A DNA stretch of 64,000 nt from Ignatzschineria sp. F8392 (GCF_002252045.1 NZ_NEFF01000004.1:124001-188000); one strand, 5' to 3'; positions 1 to 8,849 are shown, numbered from the stretch's first letter. The notes: generated by a model not told the origin, from the sequence alone. Translations and numbers: made by a program.

Positions 1-1
1 T

Positions 2-721
2 ATTGGCTGTATCGTTGGAGGGATCTTAATCTCCATGGAGATCTCAACTTTAGGGTTGCTCTCGATTCTCTTTGTCTCGGTTATTCTTAATAATGGTTTA
101 ATTCGTATCCATAACCCACTTAGCGTCACTTTTACGACAGTCTATGTCCTAATTATTCTCAACATTAGTAAAGATTTAACGATGTTCCAAGGGATATCTG
201 TCTCTATTGAGCGCATCATTGATACCCTAATTGCCGCTGTTATTGCGATCGGCTTTAGCCATTTTCTTCCAAGTTGGGAGAAGGTCAATCTTCCACGACT
301 TACTAAAAGTGCGAGAAAAGATCTCTTTACGGTGATTGAAGAGATAGAGAAATGGCAAATTACGAAAGAGAGTGAGGATGACGCTGATCTTAAATTAGCG
401 CTCCGCCGGGCTCAAGTCTCTATTGTCTCTCTCTCAAATTCTCTAGAGCGGATGAAAGATGAGCCGATTAAGAATAGAGAACGGGATATCTCAACGATTA
501 ATGATGAGTTGATTGAGATGCAATCTGTGCTCTCTCAGCTCTCCTATTTAGCATCTCTACTTGAGGGGAAAGATGCAACAAAGATCCCGGAATTTAGGGA
601 GATTTTCCAAGTGATCAAGTTCCGCATGGATCCCAAAATCCATAATAGCCGCTCCCATCGTATCCCTAAATTTATGATGCGTGAGTTAAAGCCCCTTATC
701 TGGCTAGTGGAGCCTAAATAG
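2..721 (+). CDS. FUSC/aromatic-acid-exporter-like membrane protein, C-terminal part
   Basis: The reading frame is open from the first bases of the window, so the 5' end is cut off and the ATG at 35 is probably internal. The visible part starts with hydrophobic segments (about residues 1-30 and 35-85 of the visible chain) containing the pattern NPLSVTFTTVYV, then passes into a charged helical cytosolic region with Glu/Lys/Arg-rich coiled-coil character. This membrane half followed by a helical tail fits the FUSC/ArAE (DUF939-like) family, whose members are proposed to export aromatic acids or related compounds from the inner membrane. The assignment rests on architecture and general resemblance, not on a catalytic motif. 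There is no clear terminator before mraZ, but the 260-base gap suggests separate transcription. Confidence 0.55.
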   Translation: MGCIVGGILISMEISTLGLLSILFVSVILNNGLIRIHNPLSVTFTTVYVLIILNISKDLTMFQGISVSIERIIDTLIAAVIAIGFSHFLPSWEKVNLPRLTKSARKDLFTVIEEIEKWQITKESEDDADLKLALRRAQVSIVSLSNSLERMKDEPIKNRERDISTINDELIEMQSVLSQLSYLASLLEGKDATKIPEFREIFQVIKFRMDPKIHNSRSHRIPKFMMRELKPLIWLVEPK

Positions 722-982
722 CGCCATACGTACAGAGCAATGCGATCACATAAATTATGATCTGAGGAGTTATGATCTAATGGTTACGATCAAATGAATG
801 ATTGATTACTAAAAGTGATGACTAAAATTGATAACTATGACGATTAAGAGTTGGCATTTATTGATGATAATCGTATTATTAAAGAATCGCTTTACTCTTT
901 CATCGATATTGAGGAGTAGCGGCATCGAGTCGTAGACGATATCCGGCAGTAGGATATTCAATGGTAGGCGCAGGTAACAGAT

Positions 983-1483
983 ATGTACCAATTTTTAGGG
1001 GAATATGAGTTAAAGGTCGATACGAAAAATCGTATCGCGCTCCCTGCTGCCTTAAGAAAACAGTTTAATGGGATGAACCATTTTGTCATCAGCCGTGCGC
1101 TCGATAAATGTCTTAACTTCTACCCGATCGAAGCTTGGCGCCAAGTTGAAGAAGAATTAGAAAAACTAAACCCTTTTGTAAAAAAAGAGCGTGACTTTGC
1201 ACGCTTTGTTCGAGGTGGCGCAACAGAAGTTCTCTTAGATGCTCAAGGGCGAATGGTTCTCCCTAAAAGATTGATGCAATATGCCAATATTGAGAGTGAT
1301 CTTATCCTCTTAGGAAATGGTAATCTCTTTGAAATGTGGGATCTAACCACTTATGAAACGATGCTCGATATCGATCCAGAGGATTTCTCCCTCTTAGCTG
1401 AAGAGGTGATGACAAAAGAAGAAGAGGTTGAAGAAGCGCCTCTCTTAGACCCTTCTATTGTGGTTCCTTTAGGCCGTCGATAG
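983..1483 (+). CDS. mraZ: MraZ, AbrB-fold transcriptional regulator
   Basis: MraZ is a DNA-binding protein made of two SpoVT/AbrB-like repeats. It usually represses the division and cell wall (dcw) cluster from the head of that cluster. Both repeats are visible: FLGEYELKVDTKNRIALPA at the N-terminus and EVLLDAQGRMVLPKRL near residues 80-96. At 166 residues it is slightly longer than the usual 143-152, with an acidic C-terminal tail. Two things are odd. The next gene is murI rather than rsmH, so mraZ has left the dcw cluster. The sequence also carries a LNPFVKK segment and an FSLLAEEVM ending that I associate with Bacteroidota MraZ rather than the gammaproteobacterial form. Family identity is secure; origin by transfer is inference. 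Confidence 0.9.
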   Translation: MYQFLGEYELKVDTKNRIALPAALRKQFNGMNHFVISRALDKCLNFYPIEAWRQVEEELEKLNPFVKKERDFARFVRGGATEVLLDAQGRMVLPKRLMQYANIESDLILLGNGNLFEMWDLTTYETMLDIDPEDFSLLAEEVMTKEEEVEEAPLLDPSIVVPLGRR

Positions 1484-1497
1484 ATTGTCCGGGATAG

Positions 1498-2376
1498 GTG
1501 AGGCTAGATGTGATTAGAATTGGTTTAATTGATTCCGGTATTGGTGGATTTTCTATCTTAAATGCTTTTTTAGCAGCGAAGCCCCTTAATCAGACACAAT
1601 TTATCTATATTGCCGATTCAGGGCATCTTCCTTATGGCTTAAAGAGTGATCACTATATTCATGAGCGAATGGAGCGCTTAACGGCGGAGCTGTTAGCGCG
1701 AAAGATCGATGCGTTAGTGATTGCTTGCAATACGGCGACGGCGGTCAGTGTCGAGAAATTGCGAGAGAAATACCCCGATCTTATTATTATCGGGATTGAA
1801 CCGGCTATTAAGTTAGCGGCAACAGCGACAAAGAGCGGTCATATCGCGGTTGCGGCAACACTTTCTACGCTCCATAGTGAACGATTAAAGAGCCTTAAAG
1901 AGCGCTTTGCAAAAGCGCAGACACTTCATAAAATTATCGGTTCGGAATGGGTCGATTTGGTAGAGAAACAGAAGCTAACGCTAGCTGATAATCAAAAGAT
2001 TCTAGAAGAGACATTAAAACCGCTATTTCAATACCCGATCGATCAATTGGTCTTGGGTTGCACCCATTTTCCCTTCTTAATGCCGGCACTTAAGGCACTT
2101 CTTCCAAAAGAGGTCACTATCATCGATCCGGCAAATGCGATTGTCCAAGAGTGTTATAGCCAAATAACCATGCGTTACCCCCATCGTATTACGACGTTTT
2201 ATAGTGTTAACGATGTGGAGACTACAGTTAGTAAGGAAAAGAGCCATAGCATTAAAGCATTACCTCTTAAAACATTACAGCTTTTAACTACGGGGGAGCT
2301 TAAAGATTTTCAAAGACAACTCTCTCTTTTAGATGCGGTAGGAGTTCCCATTGAGATTGCAAAAATCGATACTTAA
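1498..2376 (+). CDS. murI: Glutamate racemase
   Basis: MurI interconverts L- and D-glutamate in the cytoplasm to supply D-Glu for peptidoglycan. The two catalytic cysteines lie in ACNTAT (C77) and GCTH (C188), and the substrate-binding DSGIGG motif is at residues 12-17. Length (292) is normal. The start shown is a GTG. A second GTG at 1510 has a better-placed ribosome site (GTGAGG, six bases upstream) and begins directly before the IGLIDSG strand, so it may be the true start. The gene follows mraZ by 14 bases, so the two probably share a transcript, giving a small cell-wall-related pair. Confidence 0.96.
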   Translation: MRLDVIRIGLIDSGIGGFSILNAFLAAKPLNQTQFIYIADSGHLPYGLKSDHYIHERMERLTAELLARKIDALVIACNTATAVSVEKLREKYPDLIIIGIEPAIKLAATATKSGHIAVAATLSTLHSERLKSLKERFAKAQTLHKIIGSEWVDLVEKQKLTLADNQKILEETLKPLFQYPIDQLVLGCTHFPFLMPALKALLPKEVTIIDPANAIVQECYSQITMRYPHRITTFYSVNDVETTVSKEKSHSIKALPLKTLQLLTTGELKDFQRQLSLLDAVGVPIEIAKIDT

Positions 2377-2437
2377 CCACTGTCGCTAGATATGTTAGAA
2401 TCGATCCTATTATCGACAAAAGATGCTAGGATTAACC

Positions 2438-2971
2438 ATGAACAAATTATTAAAAGCAACTATCGCCTTAGGCGCAATGATGATTTTAGCAGCATGTGGT
2501 GACTCACTAAAGAGCCTCTCCCCCGAGGATCAGCTCTTTACGATGAAGGTCAGTGAGCAATTTCAAGATGTAATGGATAAGAAAGATGCGATTGTCGCCG
2601 TCCGTTTAGAGGGTGCTCCTGCGGAGAACATTACACTACTTCAAGCTAAAGAGGGAGATATTGAGAAAGATATCCTCTACGCTGTCACGATCGATCTTCC
2701 TGAAGGGGTTGTGATCACACTTCCTGAGTTTGAAGAGGTGATGAATGAGCAGATGGATGCGATTAATGAGATTGTCGATTTTAAAGTAATGCCCGTTAAA
2801 GAGAGTGATACCCAGATCAACTATATTGCTGAGACGCGTCTAAATAACGTTCCCTATTATGAATATTGTCGTATTGCGGTAGAAGAGCAAATTACCACCA
2901 TCTGCTTAGGTACTACCAATGATACAAAAGGGGCGGAAGCTGCCATTAATAGTATTCAATTTAAAAAATAG
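2438..2971 (+). CDS. Small lipoprotein of unknown function
   Basis: The product (177 residues) starts MNKLLKATIALGAMMILAAC: a short positive N-terminus, a hydrophobic stretch and a lipobox LAAC, so it should be exported, lipidated on C20 and anchored in the envelope. Residue 21 is Gly, not Asp, which favours the outer membrane under the Lol rule. The mature part is acidic, lacks membrane segments and has two further cysteines (around YCRIAV and TTICLGT) that could pair. An upstream in-frame ATG at 2423 exists, but AGGA seven bases before 2438 fixes the start here. I do not recognise a named family. It is followed by a nested hairpin at 3037-3094. Confidence 0.7.
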   Translation: MNKLLKATIALGAMMILAACGDSLKSLSPEDQLFTMKVSEQFQDVMDKKDAIVAVRLEGAPAENITLLQAKEGDIEKDILYAVTIDLPEGVVITLPEFEEVMNEQMDAINEIVDFKVMPVKESDTQINYIAETRLNNVPYYEYCRIAVEEQITTICLGTTNDTKGAEAAINSIQFKK

Positions 2972-3036
2972 CTCCCGATAGGCGCTATTTCCCGAAAGAA
3001 TTATTGAAATATTTCTCGAAAAATTTAATATCTCGA

Positions 3037-3094
3037 TCCGCTAATTTGTGTAATATTTCACTACAACCTTCTGTTGTAGTAACGCATTAGCGGA
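3037..3094. other. Nested inverted repeat (two-tier hairpin)
   Basis: Outer arms TCCGCTAAT (3037-3045) and ATTAGCGGA (3086-3094) enclose an inner perfect hairpin ACTACAAC-cttct-GTTGTAGT (3060-3080). A T-rich but interrupted tract follows. It may end the lipoprotein transcript, although the two-tier shape is unlike the simple terminators elsewhere in the window. Confidence 0.6.
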
Positions 3095-3120
3095 TTCTTA
3101 TTAAGAGTACTCAATGATTT

Positions 3121-3270
3121 AATTACCTGTTTAATTACCTGTTTTATTACCTATTTAATTCCATGCTTTATACTCATAAGTCATAAACTCATTCTTTACT
3201 CTAACTGTTTGCTGAAACGGTTTACTATAACTGTTTATATAACTGTCTATCTATAACCGTTTACTCTAGT
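3121..3270. repeat. Degenerate short tandem repeats upstream of pepN
   Basis: The spacer before pepN holds about three copies of a 12-13 base unit (AATTACCTGTTT and variants, from 3121). These are followed by about five imperfect copies of units around AACTGTTTA/AACCGTTTACT up to about 3270. No ORF or obvious regulatory RNA is visible here apart from the hairpin just upstream. Confidence 0.6.
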
Positions 3271-3332
3271 GACTATTCTAGTTGTTTGAAGGTTGCCTCC
3301 TAAAGCGTGCGACCGATAGAAAGGATCTCTCT

Positions 3333-5891
3333 ATGCCATTTACGCCCCGTTCAGATCAGCAGATCTATCGTTTAGATTATCTTGCTCCCACCTTTATAAT
3401 TCCCCATTTAGATCTCCATTTCTCTCTCGACCCTGAGGTTAGCAGAGTGCGCTCTCAATTTAAGGTGATTGTAGAAAAAAATATCGATCTACCCCATACT
3501 ATCAAGCTTCATGGGTCAAAGATGTTGTTTGATATTCAATTGAAGATCGATGGGAAAGAGGAAGATATCAGCTCATTGTTAGATGAGGCGGGTAATCTAT
3601 CATTAACTTTAAATGCACGTGAGCAGCTGATTGAGATCAAAAATAGTGTCTCCCCGGCGGCGAATAGCGCGTTAAGTGGCCTCTATCTTTCAAGAGGCAT
3701 TATCTGCTCGGACTGTGAGCCACAAGGCTTTAGAAACATCACGTTCTTCCCTGATCGCCCTGATGTGATGACACAATGTCGCGTCACTTTAGAAGCGGAT
3801 CAATGCTATCCTATTCTTCTCTCTAATGGCAATCTGATAGAGAATGGAGTTCTTGATGAAGCGCGTCATTATGCCATTTGGGAGGACCCCTATCCTAAAC
3901 CCACCTATCTATTTGCGATTGTTGCCGGCGATCTGCAATTTATCGAAGATCAACATATTCGTCCTGATGGTCGCCCCGTACAGCTTCGTATCTATGCATC
4001 TAAAGAGAATATTGGTGCCTGTGACTTTGCGCTTGAAAGCCTCAAAAAAGCGATGCGTTGGGATGAGGATCGTTTTGGATTAGCATGTGATCTCGATTTT
4101 TATAATGTGGTCGCAGTGGATGATTTTAATAGTGGCGCCATGGAAAATAAGGGGCTTAATCTCTTTAATACAAGCTGTATTTTAGCTACAAAAGAGCAAG
4201 CGACCGATCGCGATTTTCGTTTTGTTGAAGCAGTCATTGCGCATGAATATTTCCATAACTGGACAGGAAATCGTATCACCTGTCAAGATTGGTTTAACCT
4301 CTCATTAAAGGAGAGTTTAACGGTCTTTCGTGAGCAGGAATTTATGTCAGAAGTGGAACCCGGCATTCGTCGTATTGAAGATGTCAATTTTCTCCGTCTA
4401 CATCAATTTCCTGAAGATCAAGGCCCTCTTGCGCATGCGGTGCGCCCCGATAAATTGGGATCAATTGAGAATATCTATACCACAACCACCTATGAAAAAG
4501 GGGCGGAGATTATTCGCCTCTATCAAACTATTTTAGGCCGTGAAGGCTTTGATCGCGGCTTTGCACGCTATATTAAAGAGTTTGATGGCATGGCTGTGAC
4601 TGTTGATGATTTCTATGCAGCGATGAAGATGGAAAATCCCCGTCTTTTTGAAAATTTCCCCCTCTGGTACTCTCAAAGAGGGACACCAAAGGTTCAAGTC
4701 GCCACTGAATATTACCCCGATAAACGGGAGATGCGTCTTTCATTGAAGCAATTCCTCTTTGATCCTGTTACCAATGAGTTGCAAGAGCCATTACCGATCC
4801 CCATTAAGTATGCCTTCTTCAATCGTCAAGGGGAGATGCTCCTTGAAGAGACCTACACATTAACGATGGCGCATCAATGTTTAATCTTCCACAATATTGA
4901 TGAAGTGCCGGTGATCTCACTATTGAGAGACTTCTCTGCACCTGTTATGGTCGATTATTCACAATCGATCGATGATCTGAAAATCCTGATCCAATATGAG
5001 CGTGATTACTTTGCAAAGTGGGATGCCGCTCAAAAATTAGTAGAGCGCCTCCTTTTCAACCGAGAATTGGCACGAGAAGAGCAGATCAAGATGATAGGTG
5101 ATGCATTCGCACCTCTATTTGATTATGCTTATCAAGAACCTGGATTTGCCGCACTACTCTTAACCTTGCCCGATAATGATCATCTTTTCGATCGCTTAGA
5201 AAGTGAAGAGATCTTACCACTCTATCAAATCAAAAGAGAGGTAGAAGTGGGTCTTGCTACTCGTTTCCAGAAACATTGGCAAGCGCTTTATGATCGATTC
5301 CAAGAGGATTCTATTGCAGCAAGAGCGATTAAAAATGTGGCGTTGCACTATCTAAGTCGTCTCCCCCATGAGAGTGAGTTAGCAGTAAGAGAATATGAGA
5401 AAGCAGATAATATGACCGATATCAATGCGGCATTAACAGCACTGCTTTCTAATCAAAATCCAAAAGCAAAAGTGATTTTAGAGAGCTTCTATCATCGATA
5501 TGAAGATGATGCGCTTCTCGTAGATCGCTACTTCTCTCTACTAGGACGTAATCCGAACTTAACGATGGATGATGTGGCGATGGTCAGTAACCACCCGGCT
5601 TTTGATCTTAAAAATCCTAATCGAGCAAGAGCAATTGTGGGATCCATTGGGCGAAATCGTATTGCTCTTGCCAGAATAGGCGCTCCCCTCTACCGATGGA
5701 TAGGGGCAGAGATTGTAAAAGTTGATAAGATTAATGCCGTAACAGCGGCACGCCTTGTTACACCTTTTGCCAAACTCTCCCGATTACCGGAACCTTTAAA
5801 AGAAGAGGTCAGAGCAATTTGCCAAGAGATGCTCAATATCGGGGAGATCTCTCATAACTTATCAGATCAATTGAAGAGGATTTTATTATGA
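3333..5891 (+). CDS. pepN: Aminopeptidase N (M1 family, alanyl aminopeptidase)
   Basis: PepN removes N-terminal residues from peptides in the cytoplasm and is a zinc metallo-exopeptidase. With the start used here (852 residues) the exopeptidase signature GAMEN is at 268-272. The zinc site HEYFH is at 304-308 with the third ligand Glu at 327 (spacing HEXXH-18-E), in the order and at the positions expected for the bacterial PepN subfamily. The C-terminal half is the usual helical ARM-like domain. An in-frame ATG at 3282 would add 17 residues, but AAAGGA about eight bases before 3333 and the match of IYRLDYLAPTF to the family N-terminus favour 3333. The stop overlaps the start of the next gene. 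Confidence 0.97.
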   Translation: MPFTPRSDQQIYRLDYLAPTFIIPHLDLHFSLDPEVSRVRSQFKVIVEKNIDLPHTIKLHGSKMLFDIQLKIDGKEEDISSLLDEAGNLSLTLNAREQLIEIKNSVSPAANSALSGLYLSRGIICSDCEPQGFRNITFFPDRPDVMTQCRVTLEADQCYPILLSNGNLIENGVLDEARHYAIWEDPYPKPTYLFAIVAGDLQFIEDQHIRPDGRPVQLRIYASKENIGACDFALESLKKAMRWDEDRFGLACDLDFYNVVAVDDFNSGAMENKGLNLFNTSCILATKEQATDRDFRFVEAVIAHEYFHNWTGNRITCQDWFNLSLKESLTVFREQEFMSEVEPGIRRIEDVNFLRLHQFPEDQGPLAHAVRPDKLGSIENIYTTTTYEKGAEIIRLYQTILGREGFDRGFARYIKEFDGMAVTVDDFYAAMKMENPRLFENFPLWYSQRGTPKVQVATEYYPDKREMRLSLKQFLFDPVTNELQEPLPIPIKYAFFNRQGEMLLEETYTLTMAHQCLIFHNIDEVPVISLLRDFSAPVMVDYSQSIDDLKILIQYERDYFAKWDAAQKLVERLLFNRELAREEQIKMIGDAFAPLFDYAYQEPGFAALLLTLPDNDHLFDRLESEEILPLYQIKREVEVGLATRFQKHWQALYDRFQEDSIAARAIKNVALHYLSRLPHESELAVREYEKADNMTDINAALTALLSNQNPKAKVILESFYHRYEDDALLVDRYFSLLGRNPNLTMDDVAMVSNHPAFDLKNPNRARAIVGSIGRNRIALARIGAPLYRWIGAEIVKVDKINAVTAARLVTPFAKLSRLPEPLKEEVRAICQEMLNIGEISHNLSDQLKRILL

Positions 5892-6535
5892 TGAATAAAA
5901 ATGAATCGTTGGTAGACCCAAATTTATCAAGGGAAATGTCAGAGAGCGGTCTTGAGCAGAGTCATGATCGTGGGGATCTTTTCGAACAGAGTAAGCTAGC
6001 GCAATTGATGATTGCTCGCCGGACAATTCATCATTTTGAGCCGACTGAAGTTCCGCTTGAGCCTGTTAAACGAGCATTAGAGCTTGCTGTTTATGCCCCT
6101 AATCATCACCATACCCATCCTTATCGATTCTATCTTATGGGAAAAGAGATCAAATCTCGTTTTCTCGAATATGCGAAAGAGGCTTTCTCTGAACGTGATC
6201 CAGCTTCTGCTGAAACAAAACTCGCTCGTTGGAAGAGAATTCCTGGGTGGATCTTAGTGGCTCGAAAAAAGAGTGGCAAGGAGAAGGTTGCCCATGAAGA
6301 TTATGCCACCTTGAGCATCGCGCTCTATATGATGATGCTCTCATTAACAGCAGAAGGAATCGGCACTAAATGGTCTACAGGCTCTCTTCTCTTCAATGAT
6401 GAAGTCTATAAAATCTTTGGGCTTAACCCTCAAGAAGAGGTTATTGAAGGGCTCTTTTGGTATGGCTACCCTGAAAAGAGACCGCTTCCCTTCCCTAAAC
6501 CGCAATTTGATCAATATGTGACAGAGCTTAAGTAG
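5888..6535 (+). CDS. Nitroreductase family protein (YdjA-like)
   Basis: A 215-residue flavoprotein-type nitroreductase. After an acidic, family-untypical N-terminal extension of about 40 residues, the FMN phosphate-binding start appears as IARRTIHHFEP, followed by YAPNHHHTHPYRF and the late motif EGIGTKWSTGSL. Size and spacing resemble the short YdjA-like branch, which reduces substrates with NAD(P)H through FMN. The physiological substrate is unknown. Its ATG overlaps the pepN stop codon (ATGA), so it is probably translated by coupling from the pepN message. Nothing else in the context gives a function. Confidence 0.85.
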   Translation: MMNKNESLVDPNLSREMSESGLEQSHDRGDLFEQSKLAQLMIARRTIHHFEPTEVPLEPVKRALELAVYAPNHHHTHPYRFYLMGKEIKSRFLEYAKEAFSERDPASAETKLARWKRIPGWILVARKKSGKEKVAHEDYATLSIALYMMMLSLTAEGIGTKWSTGSLLFNDEVYKIFGLNPQEEVIEGLFWYGYPEKRPLPFPKPQFDQYVTELK

Positions 6536-6669
6536 TTTCTGTTGCACTTCGTATTTGAATCTGCGCATTATTAAATCACAGATTGAGTCAACGATTTAAT
6601 CATTGATCTAGTCAATCATTGGGGTGTTCAGATTAGCCTCAAAACTCTATTAATCAACTCTACGAAATT

Positions 6670-7182
6670 ATGCAAAATAGCACTCAATCACTTCATTCGC
6701 TTCAATCATTAATCGTGAAAGAAGATAACAGAGATGATAATAGCCCCTATTTGGGGGCATTTAAAGAGGGGGAAGCACCCTCGATCGTCTTAGGATTTGA
6801 CTTTGGCACCCAAAATTTAGGGATTGCTGTCGGGAACTGTTTAACTCAAACGGCACAACCCTTAACGATCTTAAAAGTTACCCATAATCAGCCTCGCTGG
6901 GAAGAGGTAGAAAAACTTCTCAAAGAGTGGCAACCTAATGCATTTATTGTGGGAATGCCCTATACAAAAGATGGTACTGTTACTGAACATCTTAAGATTA
7001 TTCAAAAATTTATCAATCGCCTCCATGGTCGATTTGGTCTCCCCGTTTTTATTGTCAATGAAGCTTATAGCTCACAAGAGAGTGAACGCTATCTGAAGCC
7101 ATCACAGCGCCATAAAAAGGGTCAACTCGATGCGATCTCTGCAGCGATTATTGTTGAGCGTTGGCTACAACAAGAGATTTAA
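6670..7182 (+). CDS. ruvX: YqgF/RuvX family nuclease (pre-16S rRNA processing)
   Basis: The RNase H-like fold is shown by GFDFGTQNLGIAVGN near residue 43, FIVGMPYTKDGT in the middle and a C-terminal QLDAISAAIIVERWL carrying the last acidic ligand. Members act in 5' maturation of 16S rRNA and were earlier proposed as Holliday-junction resolvases. At 170 residues it has about 40 extra N-terminal residues compared with the E. coli protein. No later Met could serve as a start before the first motif, so the extension seems genuine. In many gammaproteobacteria this gene follows yqgE; here it stands alone after a 134-base gap. Confidence 0.93.
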   Translation: MQNSTQSLHSLQSLIVKEDNRDDNSPYLGAFKEGEAPSIVLGFDFGTQNLGIAVGNCLTQTAQPLTILKVTHNQPRWEEVEKLLKEWQPNAFIVGMPYTKDGTVTEHLKIIQKFINRLHGRFGLPVFIVNEAYSSQESERYLKPSQRHKKGQLDAISAAIIVERWLQQEI

Positions 7183-7257
7183 CCCGCCGCAGGGCTTGTC
7201 AGTCCGTAAGTCCTGCGCTATTCTCAAAATGTCATACCATATTAGGACACGTCACAG

Positions 7258-8496
7258 ATGAAAACTTTTTTTCAATTTATTAATCGATTTAGTTTAGTTC
7301 AACAGATCATCGTTGGCCTTATTTTAGGGGTTATCGTTGGTTTCTTCTTCCCTCTTCATATTGCTCAATCGGTCGGTATTATTGGTCAATTTTTTATTGG
7401 GGCATTAAAAGCGATTGCTCCTGTTTTGATCTTTATCCTCATTATTGCAGCAATCTCTAACTACCATAAGCAGGAGAGTGGTAATGGGGCCATGCAGAAG
7501 GTGATCCTTCTCTATGTTTTTGGCACCTTTCTTGCGGCATTAGTGGCGGTCTCTATCAGCTTTATCTATCCGGTTGTTGTTCCTTTAGATATTCCGGCAG
7601 CAGAAGCACGAGGACCGGCAGATATTACGGATGTTCTTCGCACACTCTTTATGAATATGGTGGATAATCCTGTCAATGCCTTAGTCACTGCTAACTATAT
7701 CGGTTTAATCTCTTGGGGTGTTCTCTTTGGTTTTGCATTAAGATCGACGAATGCGTCAACTCGCAATCTCTTTCAAGACCTTGCACAATTAGTAACAAGT
7801 GTTATTAAAAAAGTGATTCTTATTGCGCCGCTCGGGGTCTTTGGTCTTGTCTCTGTCACTATTGCAGAAACTGGTTTTGAAGGGATTAAATCTTATATTG
7901 AATTGGTCGTTGTTCTCTTAGTGGCAATGGGGATTGTTGCTTTTGTGGTCAATCCACTTTTGGTCTATTGGGCTATTCGTCAAAACCCTTACCCTTTAGT
8001 ATTACGTTGTATTAAAGAGAGTGGTATGACCGCCTTCTTTACTCGTAGTTCTGCAGCCAACATTCCTGTTAATATCGAGTTAAGTCGTAAGTTAGGTGTC
8101 CGTGAAGAGACCTACTCTGTCTCAATTCCTTTAGGGGCGACCATCAATATGGCGGGAGCTGCGATTACTATCACAATCTTTACGCTTGCGGCGGTTCATA
8201 CTCTAGGAATTGAGGTGGATTTCTTCTCTGCACTTCTTTTGAGCATATTTGCGACAATTGGTGCTTGTGGTGCTTCAGGCGTTGCCGGCGGTTCGCTTCT
8301 TCTGATTCCGCTTGCCTGTTCTCTCTTTCAGATCGACAATGATATTGCGATGCAGTTAGTTGTCATTGGCTATGTAGTAGGGGTCATTCAGGACTCAACA
8401 GAGACCGGTTTAAACTCATCAACCGACGTTCTCTTTACGGCAGCAGCAGATTTCTCTGCAACAGGTATTGTTCCTAAAGAAGTTTCAAATAAATAA
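7258..8496 (+). CDS. sstT: Sodium:serine/threonine symporter
   Basis: SstT imports serine and threonine with sodium across the inner membrane. The 412-residue protein has the multi-helix fold of the dicarboxylate/amino acid:cation symporter family. It also has long stretches typical of SstT: IGALKAIAPVL, FFTRSSAANIPVN, SVSIPLGATINMAGAAITIT, CGASGVAGGSLLLIPLAC and LNSSTDVLFTAAA. These cover the two re-entrant hairpins and the substrate/sodium site. A strong terminator follows. With PutP and PepN it points to use of amino acids as nutrients. Confidence 0.96.
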   Translation: MKTFFQFINRFSLVQQIIVGLILGVIVGFFFPLHIAQSVGIIGQFFIGALKAIAPVLIFILIIAAISNYHKQESGNGAMQKVILLYVFGTFLAALVAVSISFIYPVVVPLDIPAAEARGPADITDVLRTLFMNMVDNPVNALVTANYIGLISWGVLFGFALRSTNASTRNLFQDLAQLVTSVIKKVILIAPLGVFGLVSVTIAETGFEGIKSYIELVVVLLVAMGIVAFVVNPLLVYWAIRQNPYPLVLRCIKESGMTAFFTRSSAANIPVNIELSRKLGVREETYSVSIPLGATINMAGAAITITIFTLAAVHTLGIEVDFFSALLLSIFATIGACGASGVAGGSLLLIPLACSLFQIDNDIAMQLVVIGYVVGVIQDSTETGLNSSTDVLFTAAADFSATGIVPKEVSNK

Positions 8497-8552
8497 TCAT
8501 TCATATAATCATTCATGATACCTATTGGTTGATGATGATGCATCACAATAGA

Positions 8553-8585
8553 AGCGCTATCTTAATAAAAGATGGCGCTTTTTTA
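8553..8585 (+). terminator. Rho-independent terminator of sstT
   Basis: Arms AGCGCTATCTT and AAGATGGCGCT (11 bp with one G-T pair) enclose a 5-base loop and are followed by a T tract. It lies 57 bases after the sstT stop. Confidence 0.9.
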
Positions 8586-8735
8586 TTGCAATAGACAATT
8601 CTTAAGAAGAATCTGGAGCGGCGAGAACCAACTATTTTGCTCTTTTCTCCGGTGCATGCTTGCAGATCGGGGCATCAACAATGCCGAGGAAATAGTATCA
8701 AATTGATGCCATTTACAAGCGATAAGATCATTCAC

Positions 8736-8780
8736 TGCCGGCGCGTGATCCATGGAAAAACGTGATAGTCAGAACCGGCA
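8736..8780 (-). repeat. Inverted copy of the 47-nt dispersed stem-loop repeat
   Basis: Read on the minus strand this is TGCCGG, 33 bases, CCGGCA, ending in CACGCGCCGGCA. Arm sequence, spacing and the CGCGCCGGCA edge match the copies at 62815-62861 and 62977-63023. The 3' flank on the minus strand (ATGATCTT) also matches. The rest of 8586-8849 has no ORF; a small hairpin GGCAT-caaca-ATGCC sits near 8671-8685. Confidence 0.7.
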
Positions 8781-8849
8781 CCTCATCAATTTCTGTTGTT
8801 TTTTGTTTCAATAAACAGTTCTTAAGCATTTAGAAAAATCAATTCAACA

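Noticed and set aside
809-991. 60-codon minus-strand ORF before mraZ
   Set aside because: Covers the mraZ promoter region, is rich in Ile and Asn from AT-rich DNA, and has no translation signal.
8671-8685. Second dispersed-repeat copy around GGCAT-caaca-ATGCC
   Set aside because: It is a compact hairpin without the 33-base interior or the shared flanks, so I did not count it with the 47-nt family.
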